Assembly (NCBI GenBank): GCA_046349395.1
Contig: JAXMCK010000008.1
Location: 129,540-193,539 of the forward strand
Source of the DNA: JAXMCK01 sp046349395
GTDB taxonomy: Bacteria > Pseudomonadota > Alphaproteobacteria > Geminicoccales > Geminicoccaceae
Direction of reading: 5' to 3'
Length of the DNA: 64,000 bases
Positions 45,757-54,559 of this stretch are shown here, piece after piece (the first letter of the stretch is position 1; each line of letters opens with the position of its first letter). The translations under genes and the position numbers were made by a program. The notes under the pieces were generated by a model. It had not been told where the DNA came from, ran no database searches, and was given only the letters and a program-made list of their open reading frames with translations.

Positions 45757-45774
45757 TGGGGCATGATCGCCCCA
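45757..45774 (-). terminator. small hairpin between DadA-like and binding-protein genes
   Basis: TGGGGC-6 nt-GCCCCA in the 66-bp gap between two operon genes. It is short, without a T tract; processing or attenuation is more likely than termination. Confidence 0.3.
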
Positions 45775-45800
45775 CCTCACCCTTGCCTCATCGCACCCGT

Positions 45801-47084
45801 TCAGGCGGCGCGTCGCAGAACGTCTCCCTGCGGCGGCGGCACGACGATCCCCGGATCGCGTCCGTCGATCATGTCGGCGACGACGCGGCCGGAGCCGCAG
45901 CCGAAGGTCCACCCCAGATGACCGTGTCCGGCGTTCACCCACAAGCCCTTGATCGCAGTCGGGCCGATGATCGGCGTTCCGGCCGGCGTCACCGGCCGTA
46001 GCCCGCCCCACAGCCGGGACTTCTCCGGCGAGTAGTGGAGCGGCAGATCGGGGAAGGTGAAGCTGGCATTGGCGACGATGGCGGCACCGCGCGAGGCGGC
46101 CGGGGTGGCGTCGTAGCCGGTGACCTCGGCGGAGCCCGATATGCGCAGCCGGTCGCCGATGGGGACGAGGCCGAACAGCTTGCTGTCGTCGATGACCGGC
46201 ACGCGCGGGCCGGCGTTCCAGCCGCCGCGGTCGAAGGTGATCGACACACCCTTCACGGGATAGATCGGCACCTTCACGCCGAGGGAGCGGACCAAGGGTG
46301 CGGTGAAGCTGCCCATGGCGACGACGACGCGGTCGGCGGCGATGCGGCCCTTGTCGGTGACGACACCCGTCACCCGGCTGCCGCTGACTTCGATCCGCTC
46401 GACGCTGGTGTCGTAGTGGAAGGTCGCACCGGCGGCGGTGCAGGCCTCGGCGAGGCCGGCGGTGAACTTGTTGCAGTCGCCGACTTCGTCGCGGGGGAAG
46501 TAAAGGCCGCCCGAGAGCGTGGGTGCGGTGGACGTCAGCGCCGGCTCGATCTCGATGAGGCGGTTCGGGTCGACGCGCTCGAAGGTGAGGCCGTGTTGGG
46601 CCAGGAACTCGCAGCCGCGCGTGGCGCCGTCGAGCGAGTCGGGCGAGCGATAGATCTTGATCACGCCACGGGTGGCGCGGTCGTACTCGATGCCGGTCTC
46701 GGCACCGATCTCCTGCAGCGAGCGCAGGGAGTGCAGCGCCAGCGCCAGATTGTTCAGCGTGTTGGCGCGGAAATGCTCGGGCGTGCAGTTGCGGGCGAAC
46801 TCCATTCCCCAGCGCCACATCCTCGGCAGGGCGCCATAGCGGACGAGGAGCGGTGCGTCCTCCTTGCCGAGCCAGCCCAGGATCTTGCGCGGCATCCCGG
46901 GCTGCGACCAGGGCTCGACCTCGCTGGCGTGGATGACACCGCCATTGCCCCAGCTGGTCTCCAGCGCCGGCCCCGGCTGCCGCTCGATCACCTCGACGCG
47001 GTGGCCGGCCTTGGTCAGGTACCAGGCCGTCGCCGTGCCGACGACGCCGGCTCCGAGGACGACGGTGGTCTCGGCGGCGGCCAT
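45801..47084 (-). CDS. DadA-like FAD-dependent D-amino acid dehydrogenase/oxidase
   Basis: 427 residues of the DAO superfamily. VVLGAGVVGTATAWYL is the FAD Rossmann motif; SWGNGGVIHASEVEPW is typical for DadA-like proteins; PTAIKGLWVNAGHGHLGWTFGCGSG is the conserved C-terminal FAD region. It oxidises an amine or D-amino acid to an imine. ATG 47084 overlaps the lactonase-like stop (ATGA). RidA, which removes reactive imines, is encoded in the divergent operon, which supports an amine substrate. Confidence 0.85.
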   Translation of the reverse strand: MAAAETTVVLGAGVVGTATAWYLTKAGHRVEVIERQPGPALETSWGNGGVIHASEVEPWSQPGMPRKILGWLGKEDAPLLVRYGALPRMWRWGMEFARNCTPEHFRANTLNNLALALHSLRSLQEIGAETGIEYDRATRGVIKIYRSPDSLDGATRGCEFLAQHGLTFERVDPNRLIEIEPALTSTAPTLSGGLYFPRDEVGDCNKFTAGLAEACTAAGATFHYDTSVERIEVSGSRVTGVVTDKGRIAADRVVVAMGSFTAPLVRSLGVKVPIYPVKGVSITFDRGGWNAGPRVPVIDDSKLFGLVPIGDRLRISGSAEVTGYDATPAASRGAAIVANASFTFPDLPLHYSPEKSRLWGGLRPVTPAGTPIIGPTAIKGLWVNAGHGHLGWTFGCGSGRVVADMIDGRDPGIVVPPPQGDVLRRAA

Positions 47085-48970
47085 CAGCCGACGAGCCTTG
47101 CGACGGCGTAGGCGTCGAGCTCGAGGCTGCCGTCCGAGCCCAGCGCCGAGGACTGGAAGCCACTGCCGCCGCCGGCCAGCACCTCGACGCGGGGGCTGCG
47201 CAGGCCGGCCACGCCGACCGTGAGCGGCTCGCCGGTCAGGTTGGCGATCCACAGGCTTGTGACGCCCCCGGTCTTGGCGGCGGCGGCCAGCACGCGCTGC
47301 GGGTCGGAGGAGGCGGTCTGCACGACTGCGGCACCGGCCAGTGCGGCGAAGCCCTTGATGACGTGGAAACTGGTGGTGGGCCTGCCGTCCTGGACGATGC
47401 CGAAGAAGCCGGCCGGAGCCAGTAGGGTGACGGAGTCGAGGCCGCCCTGAACCGCGCGTGCCAGATAGCCCGTCGCCCAGGCGGCACCGAACTGGGCACC
47501 GCAGCGCGGGTCGTCAGTGACCATGGTGCGCTTCAGGCGGTCGGGATTGGGCGAGGTCGAAGCACCGTAGGGGTTGAAGGCCATGCCGATATTGGCCGGA
47601 CCGACATGGTAGGCCTTGCCGCCGGCGAAGGCGCGGGTCGAGCGGAAGACGTGGGGGAGGCTCTCCAGGGTCTCCATCACGGAAAGGTCGTCCGCCGCGT
47701 GGACGACGGCGGCGGTGGCGTGCTGCACGAAGTCGAGATGCTCGACCGGCGGGCGGCGCCGGTTCATCTCCGTGAAGTAGCTGAACATGCCGCCGCCGAG
47801 ACGCACGCCCGGGAAGGCGGCGCGGGCGGCGGCGTAGACCTCGTTCAGCGGAGCCGAGGCCGGCCGGTCGACCGAGGGTGGGTAGGAGTGCAGGTCCGTC
47901 TCGGTCGTGACGACGATGGCGGCCGGACTGAGGCCTGCTGAGTGTGCGGCGACCGCGACAAGGTCCAGCTCGACGGCCGGGGGTGCTTTGCCGGCGAGCA
48001 CGATCTCGAGGACCGGCGCCGCGTTCAGCGCCGTGGCCAGCTTTGCGGCCTTGCGCAGGACGCCAGGGAGATCCTTGTCGTTGGAGGCGATCCGGATCGC
48101 CAGGGACTGGACGCCGGCCTCCCTCGCCTTCCCAGCCGCGGCGAGGCAGGCGTCGAGCTCGTGCGGCATGACGGCGAGGCCCAGGGTCGGCATCCGGGCC
48201 CCGGTCCGGTCGCCGACGGTGACGGCCGGCGTGGCGGAAGACGAGGTACCGGACAGCGTCGAGGCGGCGGGCTCGAAGGTGAGACTGATCGTCTGCTGGA
48301 TCCGCTCACCCTTCGGCACCGTGTACGGCCAGGGCAGTGCGAGCGGGCGGAAATAGGTCTTGAACGAGGCGTCCAGCCAGTTGCGGTGGTCCTCGGTCTC
48401 CCAGGCCCCCCCCTTCATCCGGCAGGTGGCCTTCACGCCCGGGACCGGCTCGTGGGTCATCGCGCGAATGTCGAAGAAGGACTGGATCGGGTCGATGAGA
48501 TCGGGGAACGCCGTCTCGTCGACACTGCCGTCGGTGTGCTCGATCCGGACCGGGCAGCCCACGACACCCTCCAGCGGGTGCAGCATGATGAAGCCGGTGC
48601 GGCAGGTGACGAAGTCCTGATCGGGGGTCGCGTCGGCAGTGAAGGTGACCCCCTTCTGCGCCGAGCCTTCGATGCGGGCGTTCCAGACCAGGGTCTGGCC
48701 GTCCGATGGCGTCGCGCCGTGCGCGGAGAAGCTGACGGTGAAGCCGTCAGCGCGCTGGTCGATCTTCATGTCGCGAAGATCCGGCACGACGGTCGCCCAG
48801 TTGCGGTCGCGGATCAGGAAGTAGATGCCGCGGATGACTTCCACGCCCTGTAGCCGGATGCTGCGGAGCGCACCGCCGGAGAGGGTCGCTTCCAGCGGGC
48901 CCGCCGTCAGGCGGACCTCGTCCGGCAGCGGCTCGGTGGTGCCGTAGAGCGCCAGCAGGCGATCGCTCAT
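47084..48970 (-). CDS. D-apionate lactonase-like protein
   Basis: 628 residues. N-terminal beta domain with RSIRLQGVEVIRGIYFLIRD, a region HPLEGVVGCPVRIEHTDG, and ALPWPYTVPKGERIQQ; then a TIM-barrel-like middle (about 290-500) and a small C-terminal beta domain. I recall this three-part plan and the EDxRNW-DASFKTY-RPLALPWPY pattern from the apionate-lactonase family (ApnL); here it reads EDHRNWLDASFKTYFRPLALPWPY. Identity of the substrate is inferred, not proven. ATG 48970 overlaps the regulator stop. Confidence 0.7.
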   Translation of the reverse strand: MSDRLLALYGTTEPLPDEVRLTAGPLEATLSGGALRSIRLQGVEVIRGIYFLIRDRNWATVVPDLRDMKIDQRADGFTVSFSAHGATPSDGQTLVWNARIEGSAQKGVTFTADATPDQDFVTCRTGFIMLHPLEGVVGCPVRIEHTDGSVDETAFPDLIDPIQSFFDIRAMTHEPVPGVKATCRMKGGAWETEDHRNWLDASFKTYFRPLALPWPYTVPKGERIQQTISLTFEPAASTLSGTSSSATPAVTVGDRTGARMPTLGLAVMPHELDACLAAAGKAREAGVQSLAIRIASNDKDLPGVLRKAAKLATALNAAPVLEIVLAGKAPPAVELDLVAVAAHSAGLSPAAIVVTTETDLHSYPPSVDRPASAPLNEVYAAARAAFPGVRLGGGMFSYFTEMNRRRPPVEHLDFVQHATAAVVHAADDLSVMETLESLPHVFRSTRAFAGGKAYHVGPANIGMAFNPYGASTSPNPDRLKRTMVTDDPRCGAQFGAAWATGYLARAVQGGLDSVTLLAPAGFFGIVQDGRPTTSFHVIKGFAALAGAAVVQTASSDPQRVLAAAAKTGGVTSLWIANLTGEPLTVGVAGLRSPRVEVLAGGGSGFQSSALGSDGSLELDAYAVARLVG

Positions 48971-49851
48971 ACCCTCTCTCCCTGCAACTCGCGCTGCTTG
49001 CGGCGCGATGTCGATGTCTTGCCGCCCTGGGCCGTCCGAGCGATGCCGAACGAGGCTTCCCAAAGGGCCTTGTTCTCAAGCTCGATCTGGCGGGCGACGT
49101 CCTGCGTGACCTCGCGCATGATCGAATCGGCGAGCCGCTTCGCCTCGTCGTAGAGACGGCTGATCAGCCGGAGGTGGCTCGCCATCTCGTGGAAGGCGCG
49201 GGCAGGATCGCGGGCCGCCACCGCCTCGTAGATGGCGGTGTGGTCGCGCACACTGAGCCTGTCGGCGTCCGTCATGTGGATCGTCGTCGTGCGCTGGTCG
49301 AACAGCCACTCCGTCAGGACGTCGTGCATGCCGTCGAAGATCGGGTTGCGCGCGATCCGCGTCAGCTCGTGATGGAAGGCGACGTCGGTGCGGACGAACT
49401 GCGCGGCATTGCCCAGTGCCGCCACATTGGCGTCGAGGGCCGCCTTGAGCTGGACGATATCCTCGTCGGTGGCGACCTGGGCGGCGTTCCAGGCGAGACC
49501 CGACTCGAACAGCAGGCGCACTTGCTCCAGGCTCTTCTGGCCCTGGGGCGCGCCGGCGAAGCCCTTCGCCATGTCGGCCAGCTGGCCGACGAGGAAGCTG
49601 GAGGTGGGGGCCGTGACCCGGGCGCGCGTGCCACTCAGGGTCTCTACGTGACCGCGCTGCTGGAGCATGAACAGCGCCTCGCGCACCGCGGGTCGCCCGA
49701 CGCCGAAGCGCTCCATCAGCTCCTTCTCGGTCGGCAGCTGGTCGCCGACCGCGAACTCGCCGTCGGTGATGGCCGACTCCAACCGGTCGGCCACCTCGTG
49801 GGCGCGCTTGCGCCGGCCGGCGGGCAACTCGCGTCGCGGTGCCGTGGTCAC
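48967..49851 (-). CDS. GntR/FadR-family (FCD) transcriptional regulator
   Basis: 294 residues. A winged helix at residues about 15-80 (QLPTEKELMERFGVGRPAVREALFML) and an FCD ligand domain (VRTDVAFHHELTRIA, HTAIYEAVAARDPARAFHEM) with the metal-binding D/H pattern. GTG start 49851 overlaps the permease stop. A GntR-type operator candidate lies in the divergent promoter region at 52.7 kb. Likely the pathway regulator, with a sugar acid or amino-acid derivative as ligand. Confidence 0.9.
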   Translation of the reverse strand: MTTAPRRELPAGRRKRAHEVADRLESAITDGEFAVGDQLPTEKELMERFGVGRPAVREALFMLQQRGHVETLSGTRARVTAPTSSFLVGQLADMAKGFAGAPQGQKSLEQVRLLFESGLAWNAAQVATDEDIVQLKAALDANVAALGNAAQFVRTDVAFHHELTRIARNPIFDGMHDVLTEWLFDQRTTTIHMTDADRLSVRDHTAIYEAVAARDPARAFHEMASHLRLISRLYDEAKRLADSIMREVTQDVARQIELENKALWEASFGIARTAQGGKTSTSRRKQRELQGERV

Positions 49852-50630
49852 GCGACCTGGGCCCGGTAGCGGGTGAGGTAGAGGGCCGCCAGCGTCGAGC
49901 AGATGCTGAGCATGATCAGCATCGTGCCGATGGCGTTCGTCATCGGCGTGACGCTCGTGCGCAGCGTGCTCATGACGACGAGCGGCAGCGTGTTGCCGCC
50001 GCCGATGGTGAAGGTGGTGAGCACGAAGTCGTCGATCGAGAGGGCTGTCGCCATCAAGGCGGCACCGATCACCACGGGGCGGATCACCGGGAGGGTGACG
50101 TCCCGGAAGGCGCGGCCGGGCGAGGCGCCGAGGTCGCGGGCGGAGTCGACGATGCGGAAGTCGAAGCTGGAAAGGCGCGCATAGACGACGATGACGACGA
50201 AGGGCAGCGCGAACAGGAGGTGGCTCAGCACCACCGTCGAGAGGCCGAGCTTCAGATTCAGGAAGATGTACCAGACGAGCAGGGCCACCGCGAGGACGAG
50301 GGGTGGCAACATCAGCGGGACGGAGAGGATGGCGATGCCGAGGCGGGCCCGGTTGGCCGGGAGGGCGGCGAGCCCGAGTGCTGCGGCAGTGCCGATGAGG
50401 GCGGCCAGGAGGCCGACCGAGATGCCGATCAGGAGGCTGTTAAGCAGGGCGGCGGGGAACGGCCCGAACTCCAGCATGGCCTGCCACCAGCGGAGCGACA
50501 GGCCCGTGATCGGAAAGTTCGAGACGGCACGGTCGGTGAAGGCGAAGAGGACGACGAGGATGATCGGGGCGATAAGGAAGGCGACGACAAGCGTCCCCAG
50601 ACCGGCCCAGAGAAGGTTGTAGCGCCTCAT
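49848..50630 (-). CDS. spermidine/putrescine-type ABC transporter permease, PotC-like
   Basis: 260 residues, six helices, with VDSARDLGASPGRAFRDVTLP as the EAA loop. ATG 50630 overlaps the stop of the PotB-like gene (ATGA). Pot-type importers carry polyamines but also other small organics. Confidence 0.9.
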   Translation of the reverse strand: MRRYNLLWAGLGTLVVAFLIAPIILVVLFAFTDRAVSNFPITGLSLRWWQAMLEFGPFPAALLNSLLIGISVGLLAALIGTAAALGLAALPANRARLGIAILSVPLMLPPLVLAVALLVWYIFLNLKLGLSTVVLSHLLFALPFVVIVVYARLSSFDFRIVDSARDLGASPGRAFRDVTLPVIRPVVIGAALMATALSIDDFVLTTFTIGGGNTLPLVVMSTLRTSVTPMTNAIGTMLIMLSICSTLAALYLTRYRAQVA

Positions 50631-51466
50631 GCCGGGCGACCGATGCGGCCGACGAGGGCGTTGACGAGGATCAGCACCACGAGCGCGCAGGCCAGGATCG
50701 AGAAGCTCATCGCGGCCCCCAATGGCCAGTTGAAGAAGGTGCCGAATTGGGGGGCGATGAGCTGGCCGACCATCGACATCTTGCCGCCGACGAGCATGGG
50801 CGTGAAGTAATCGCCGACCGAGATCATGAAGCACAAGGCGAAGGCGGCCATGATGCCGTTCTGCGCGCGGGGGATGATGACGTCGCGCAGCACGACCCAG
50901 CCGCTGGCGCCGAGGTCACGGGCCGACTCCACTTCGGCATCGCCGATGCCGCGTAGAGCGGCGACCATCGGCAGAATGGCGAAGGGCAGCAGGAAATGGG
51001 ACAGCGTCAGGACGACGGCGAAGGGGCTGTAGAGCATCGCAGCGACGGGCTGGTCGACGATCCCGGCCCAAAGTAGTGCCGAGTTGATGGCACCATCAGA
51101 GCCCAGCATCGTCTTCCAGGCGTAGATCTTCATCAGGTAACCGCCGAAGAGCGTCACCAACGCGATGAAGAGCAGCGCGTCGCCGAGCTTGCCGGCGCGG
51201 AAGCGGATGATCCAAGCGTAGAGAAAGCCGATGATGGTGGTCGCCAGGGCGATGGCGAAGGCGAGGCCCAGCGTGCGCAGGCCCGACATGGCGTGCGTGG
51301 TGAAGGCCGTCGCGTAGTTCTTCAGCGTGAGGATCGGCGCCAGCTTGAACGACTTCACCGACCAGAAGCTGATCAGGAAGAAGTACGCACCCGACGCCAG
51401 GAATAGGAAGACGTAGAGGAGGCCGGCCGGCAGGAGCAGGAGCCAGCGTGCGATCGGTCCGGGCAT
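50627..51466 (-). CDS. spermidine/putrescine-type ABC transporter permease, PotB-like
   Basis: 279 residues with six helices; EAA loop VESARDLGASGWVVLRDVIIP. Located between the binding protein and the PotC-like partner; its ATPase is encoded on the other strand at 53.5 kb. Confidence 0.9.
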   Translation of the reverse strand: MPGPIARWLLLLPAGLLYVFLFLASGAYFFLISFWSVKSFKLAPILTLKNYATAFTTHAMSGLRTLGLAFAIALATTIIGFLYAWIIRFRAGKLGDALLFIALVTLFGGYLMKIYAWKTMLGSDGAINSALLWAGIVDQPVAAMLYSPFAVVLTLSHFLLPFAILPMVAALRGIGDAEVESARDLGASGWVVLRDVIIPRAQNGIMAAFALCFMISVGDYFTPMLVGGKMSMVGQLIAPQFGTFFNWPLGAAMSFSILACALVVLILVNALVGRIGRPA

Positions 51467-51487
51467 GTCGTCCGGCCTCGCTCCAGG

Positions 51488-52606
51488 TCAGGCGCTGAGC
51501 ACTTCCTGCCAGGCGGCGAGCCACTCCGGCCAGGAGGCGATGTTGCCGTCACTCTCCGACGGCGCCATCGGGTAGAAGCGGCAGAGCTTCGCGAAACCTT
51601 CGATGTCCTTGTAGGGGTACATCGTGGCGGCGGGTCCGGTCAGGGCGGCCACGGCCTCGTCGGTGATGACGGCGTAGTTGTTCTTGGTCAGCTCGATCTG
51701 GGCGCCGACGGTCAGCATCTGGTTCGCCATCGCGTGCGCCAGATCCGGGTGCGGTGCCTGGGCCGGAATGACGTAGCTGTCGATGAAGCCGAAGCAGCCT
51801 TCCTTCGGGTACATGTAAGCGAGCTTCGCCTTCTCGGCGACGATGGCCGGCAGCCATTCGGCACCGCCCAGCGTCATCACCACCTCGCCGCGTGCCATGG
51901 CGTCCGCCGCCTCGCCATAGGAGGGGAAGATGGCGCGGGCATGGTCCTTCTTGAGAGTGATGATGTAATTCTTCACCTCTTCGAGCTTCGCTGGGCTGAT
52001 CAAGGACGCGTTCTCGGCCCCGTTCACCATGATCGATGCCGTCAGCATCATGCCGACCGCATCATCCATGATCGCGATCTTGCCCTTGTACTCGGGCTTC
52101 AGGAGATCGAACCAGGAGGTGGGGGTCAGCACAGCCGGGTCGTAGACCATCGGCCCGCCGCCCCAGGTGTGCGGGACGGACCAATGCACGCCGTCGACGT
52201 AGAGGTTCGAATCCTCGCGGGCAAACTGGAAGACCTTCGGCAGGTTCGGGACCTTGTCCGTGTCGATCTTCTGGATCAGCCCGGCTTCGCGCAGGCCTGG
52301 AACGTAGCCCATGTAAGGGGTGACGATGTCGATCGGGGCCTGGGCGGCAAGCTTGGTGACGATCTCGTCGTTGTTGGCGAGATAGGTGGCGGCGAGTTCG
52401 ATTCCGTTCTTCTCGAGGAAGCCGTCGGCGGTCAGCGGGTTGTCGTAGCCTTGCCAGCCCAGCCAGTTCACCTGCGTCGCGGCGAAGGCGTTCTTCGGCA
52501 GACCCGCCGCCAGGAGCCCTCCTCCTGCCAGTGCCGCGGCACTCTTCAGCATCTCGCGACGCGAGCGCAGGGCGAGACTCGAGGTCTGCAGGAGGTTCGG
52601 CTGCAT
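51488..52606 (-). CDS. PotD-like ABC substrate-binding protein, Tat-type signal
   Basis: 372 residues. RSRREMLKSAAALAGGGLL at residues 14-32 is a twin-arginine signal. The mature fold is PotD/PotF-like (VNWLGWQGYDNP; FFPSYGEAA region as AIFPSYGEAADAMARGEV). It heads the long minus-strand operon and is probably the abundant binding component. Confidence 0.9.
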   Translation of the reverse strand: MQPNLLQTSSLALRSRREMLKSAAALAGGGLLAAGLPKNAFAATQVNWLGWQGYDNPLTADGFLEKNGIELAATYLANNDEIVTKLAAQAPIDIVTPYMGYVPGLREAGLIQKIDTDKVPNLPKVFQFAREDSNLYVDGVHWSVPHTWGGGPMVYDPAVLTPTSWFDLLKPEYKGKIAIMDDAVGMMLTASIMVNGAENASLISPAKLEEVKNYIITLKKDHARAIFPSYGEAADAMARGEVVMTLGGAEWLPAIVAEKAKLAYMYPKEGCFGFIDSYVIPAQAPHPDLAHAMANQMLTVGAQIELTKNNYAVITDEAVAALTGPAATMYPYKDIEGFAKLCRFYPMAPSESDGNIASWPEWLAAWQEVLSA

Positions 52607-52681
52607 GGCGCTTCCTTCCGTTGGTGCCGGCCTGTGGTTGTGCGGCTTCGGATTCCCCGACCTTAGAAGTCCGAGAGAGGA

Positions 52682-52692
52682 GACAAACTGTC
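52682..52692. promoter_or_regulatory. candidate operator GACA-AAC-TGTC
   Basis: Inverted repeat inside the 159-bp divergent promoter region that drives both the long minus-strand operon and the SDR operon. TTGACA, read on the minus strand, overlaps it at 52694-52689. The FadR-type regulator encoded in the operon is a natural candidate to bind it. Confidence 0.45.
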
Positions 52693-52765
52693 AATAGGTT
52701 CGATGCATTGACCACGCTGAGCGGAAACCGCATCATCGACGCCGTACCGCCGCGGGAGGGAGCGC

Positions 52766-53521
52766 ATGCCGGGTCGCCTCGATGGCAAGGTCGCGATCGT
52801 CATCGGCGGTGCCAAGGGTGTGGGCTCCAGGGTCGTCGAGGTGTTCGCCCGCGAAGGTGCGCGCGTCGTGCTGGCCGACATCGACGACAAGGCCGGTGCC
52901 GCGATGGCCGCTCGCCACGGTGCCACCTACGTGCACGCCGACACCGCGTGGAAGCCCGACATGCAGGCGCTGGCCGCACGAACGGTCGACCGGTTCGGGC
53001 GGATCGACGTGCTGGCGCACATCGCCGGCATCTGCCCGCGAGGTCCGATCGAGACGCTGGACGAGACCGACTGGGACAGGACGCTCGCGGTGAACCTGAA
53101 AGGTGCGTTCCTGGCGGTGCAGGCCTGCTTTCCGACCATGCGCCGGCAGAGCTACGGACGCATCGTGTTCACGGGCTCGATCACCGGCCCTCATGTGACC
53201 TGGCCCGACCATGGCCACTATGCGTCCAGCAAAGCCGGTCTCGTCGGACTCGCACGTTCGGTGGCGCTGGAAGGTGCCCCGTTCGGGATCACCTGCAACG
53301 TCGTCGAACCCGGCAATGTCGAGACCGAGACGGTGCGCGCCACGCACGGCGAAGGGCATCTCAGGACGATGGCCGCGGCGGTGCCGATCGGGCGCCTCGC
53401 CCAGCCGGTCGATGTCGGCGAGAGCATGGCCTTTCTCTGCTCGGATGCCGCCGCCTACGTCACCGGGACGACACTGGTGCTGGACGGCGGCCAGATCCTT
53501 CCCGAGGCGAGGATGGGCTGA
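52766..53521 (+). CDS. short-chain dehydrogenase/reductase
   Basis: 251 residues. GGAKGVGS is the nucleotide-binding turn, the catalytic serine lies in FTGSITG, and HYASSKAG carries the Tyr-x-x-x-Lys pair. Classical SDR fold with an acidic DID after the second strand, which favours NAD over NADP. It may oxidise a sugar or hydroxy acid. GGGAGGGAGC precedes the ATG. First gene of the plus operon. Confidence 0.9.
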   Translation: MPGRLDGKVAIVIGGAKGVGSRVVEVFAREGARVVLADIDDKAGAAMAARHGATYVHADTAWKPDMQALAARTVDRFGRIDVLAHIAGICPRGPIETLDETDWDRTLAVNLKGAFLAVQACFPTMRRQSYGRIVFTGSITGPHVTWPDHGHYASSKAGLVGLARSVALEGAPFGITCNVVEPGNVETETVRATHGEGHLRTMAAAVPIGRLAQPVDVGESMAFLCSDAAAYVTGTTLVLDGGQILPEARMG

Positions 53522-53527
53522 GCGGCC

Positions 53528-54559
53528 GTGGCCCATGTCCGCCTGCAGGGTGTCACCAAGCGCTTCGGCGAGTTCGTCGCCGTGCATCCTCTCGACCTCG
53601 AGATCCAGAACGGCGACTTCCTCGCCATCCTGGGCCCGTCCGGCTGCGGCAAGACCACCCTGCTGCGGATGATCGGCGGCTTCGAGCGGCCCAGCGGCGG
53701 CAAGATCGAAATCGGCGGGAAGGACGTCACCTACGTCCCGCCCGAGTCCCGCCCCACCAATCTCGTCTTCCAGGGCTACGGCCTCTTTCCGCACATGAAC
53801 GTGCGCCAGAACGTCGGCTACGGGCTGCGGCTGCGGAAAACGCCGGCGGACGAGCTGCGGTCCAAGGTCGACGAGATCCTCCGCCTCGTGCACCTTGAGA
53901 ACTTCGCCGAGCGGCCTGTGCAGCAGCTTTCAGGCGGGCAGCAGCAGCGCGTGGCCCTGGCCCGGGCACTGGTGCTGAAGCCGGCGGTGCTGCTGCTCGA
54001 CGAGCCCTTGGGGGCGCTGGACCTCAAGCTGCGCAAGGCGATGCAGGACGAGTTGCGCCGGCTGCATAGGACCATCGGCGGCACCTTCGTGTTCGTGACG
54101 CACGACCAGGAAGAAGCACTGGGCCTCGCCAGCCACATCGCCGTGATGGAGGCGGGCCGGGTCGTGCAGTACGGCGATCCCGAAGAGATCTACAAGCACC
54201 CGAAGACGCGCTTCGTCTCGACCTTCCTCGGCGATGCGAACGTGCTGGACGGCCAGCGCCGCGGCGGCGAGGTGCGCTTGAACGCCGGTGCGGTCCTGGC
54301 GGCACCGGGCCCGGACGGGGCCGTCAGCCTCGTCCTGCGGCCGGAGGCGATCGAAACCTCGGCGAACGGGCGGATGTCGGGCGAGGTCGTCGACCGGGTG
54401 TTCCTCGGTGCCTTCACACGCCTGCTGGTCCGGCTGGACGACGGCTCGGAGATCCAGGTGCACCGGCCCGAGCCGCAGGAAGCGCCATTGCCGGAACCGG
54501 GAGCGCGGGTCGGCCTGACCTGGCGGGACGAAGATGCGAGGCTGCTCGATGCGACGTGA
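53528..54559 (+). CDS. spermidine/putrescine-type ABC transporter ATPase, PotA-like
   Basis: 343 residues. GPSGCGKTT, Q-loop FQGYGLFPHM, LSGGQQQR, VLLLDEPLGALD and VTHDQEEAL are intact; a TOBE domain follows (LVLRPEAIE). The usual FQSYALFPHM reads FQGYGLFPHM. GTG start 53528. It completes the PotBCD-like importer encoded divergently. Confidence 0.92.
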   Translation: MAHVRLQGVTKRFGEFVAVHPLDLEIQNGDFLAILGPSGCGKTTLLRMIGGFERPSGGKIEIGGKDVTYVPPESRPTNLVFQGYGLFPHMNVRQNVGYGLRLRKTPADELRSKVDEILRLVHLENFAERPVQQLSGGQQQRVALARALVLKPAVLLLDEPLGALDLKLRKAMQDELRRLHRTIGGTFVFVTHDQEEALGLASHIAVMEAGRVVQYGDPEEIYKHPKTRFVSTFLGDANVLDGQRRGGEVRLNAGAVLAAPGPDGAVSLVLRPEAIETSANGRMSGEVVDRVFLGAFTRLLVRLDDGSEIQVHRPEPQEAPLPEPGARVGLTWRDEDARLLDAT

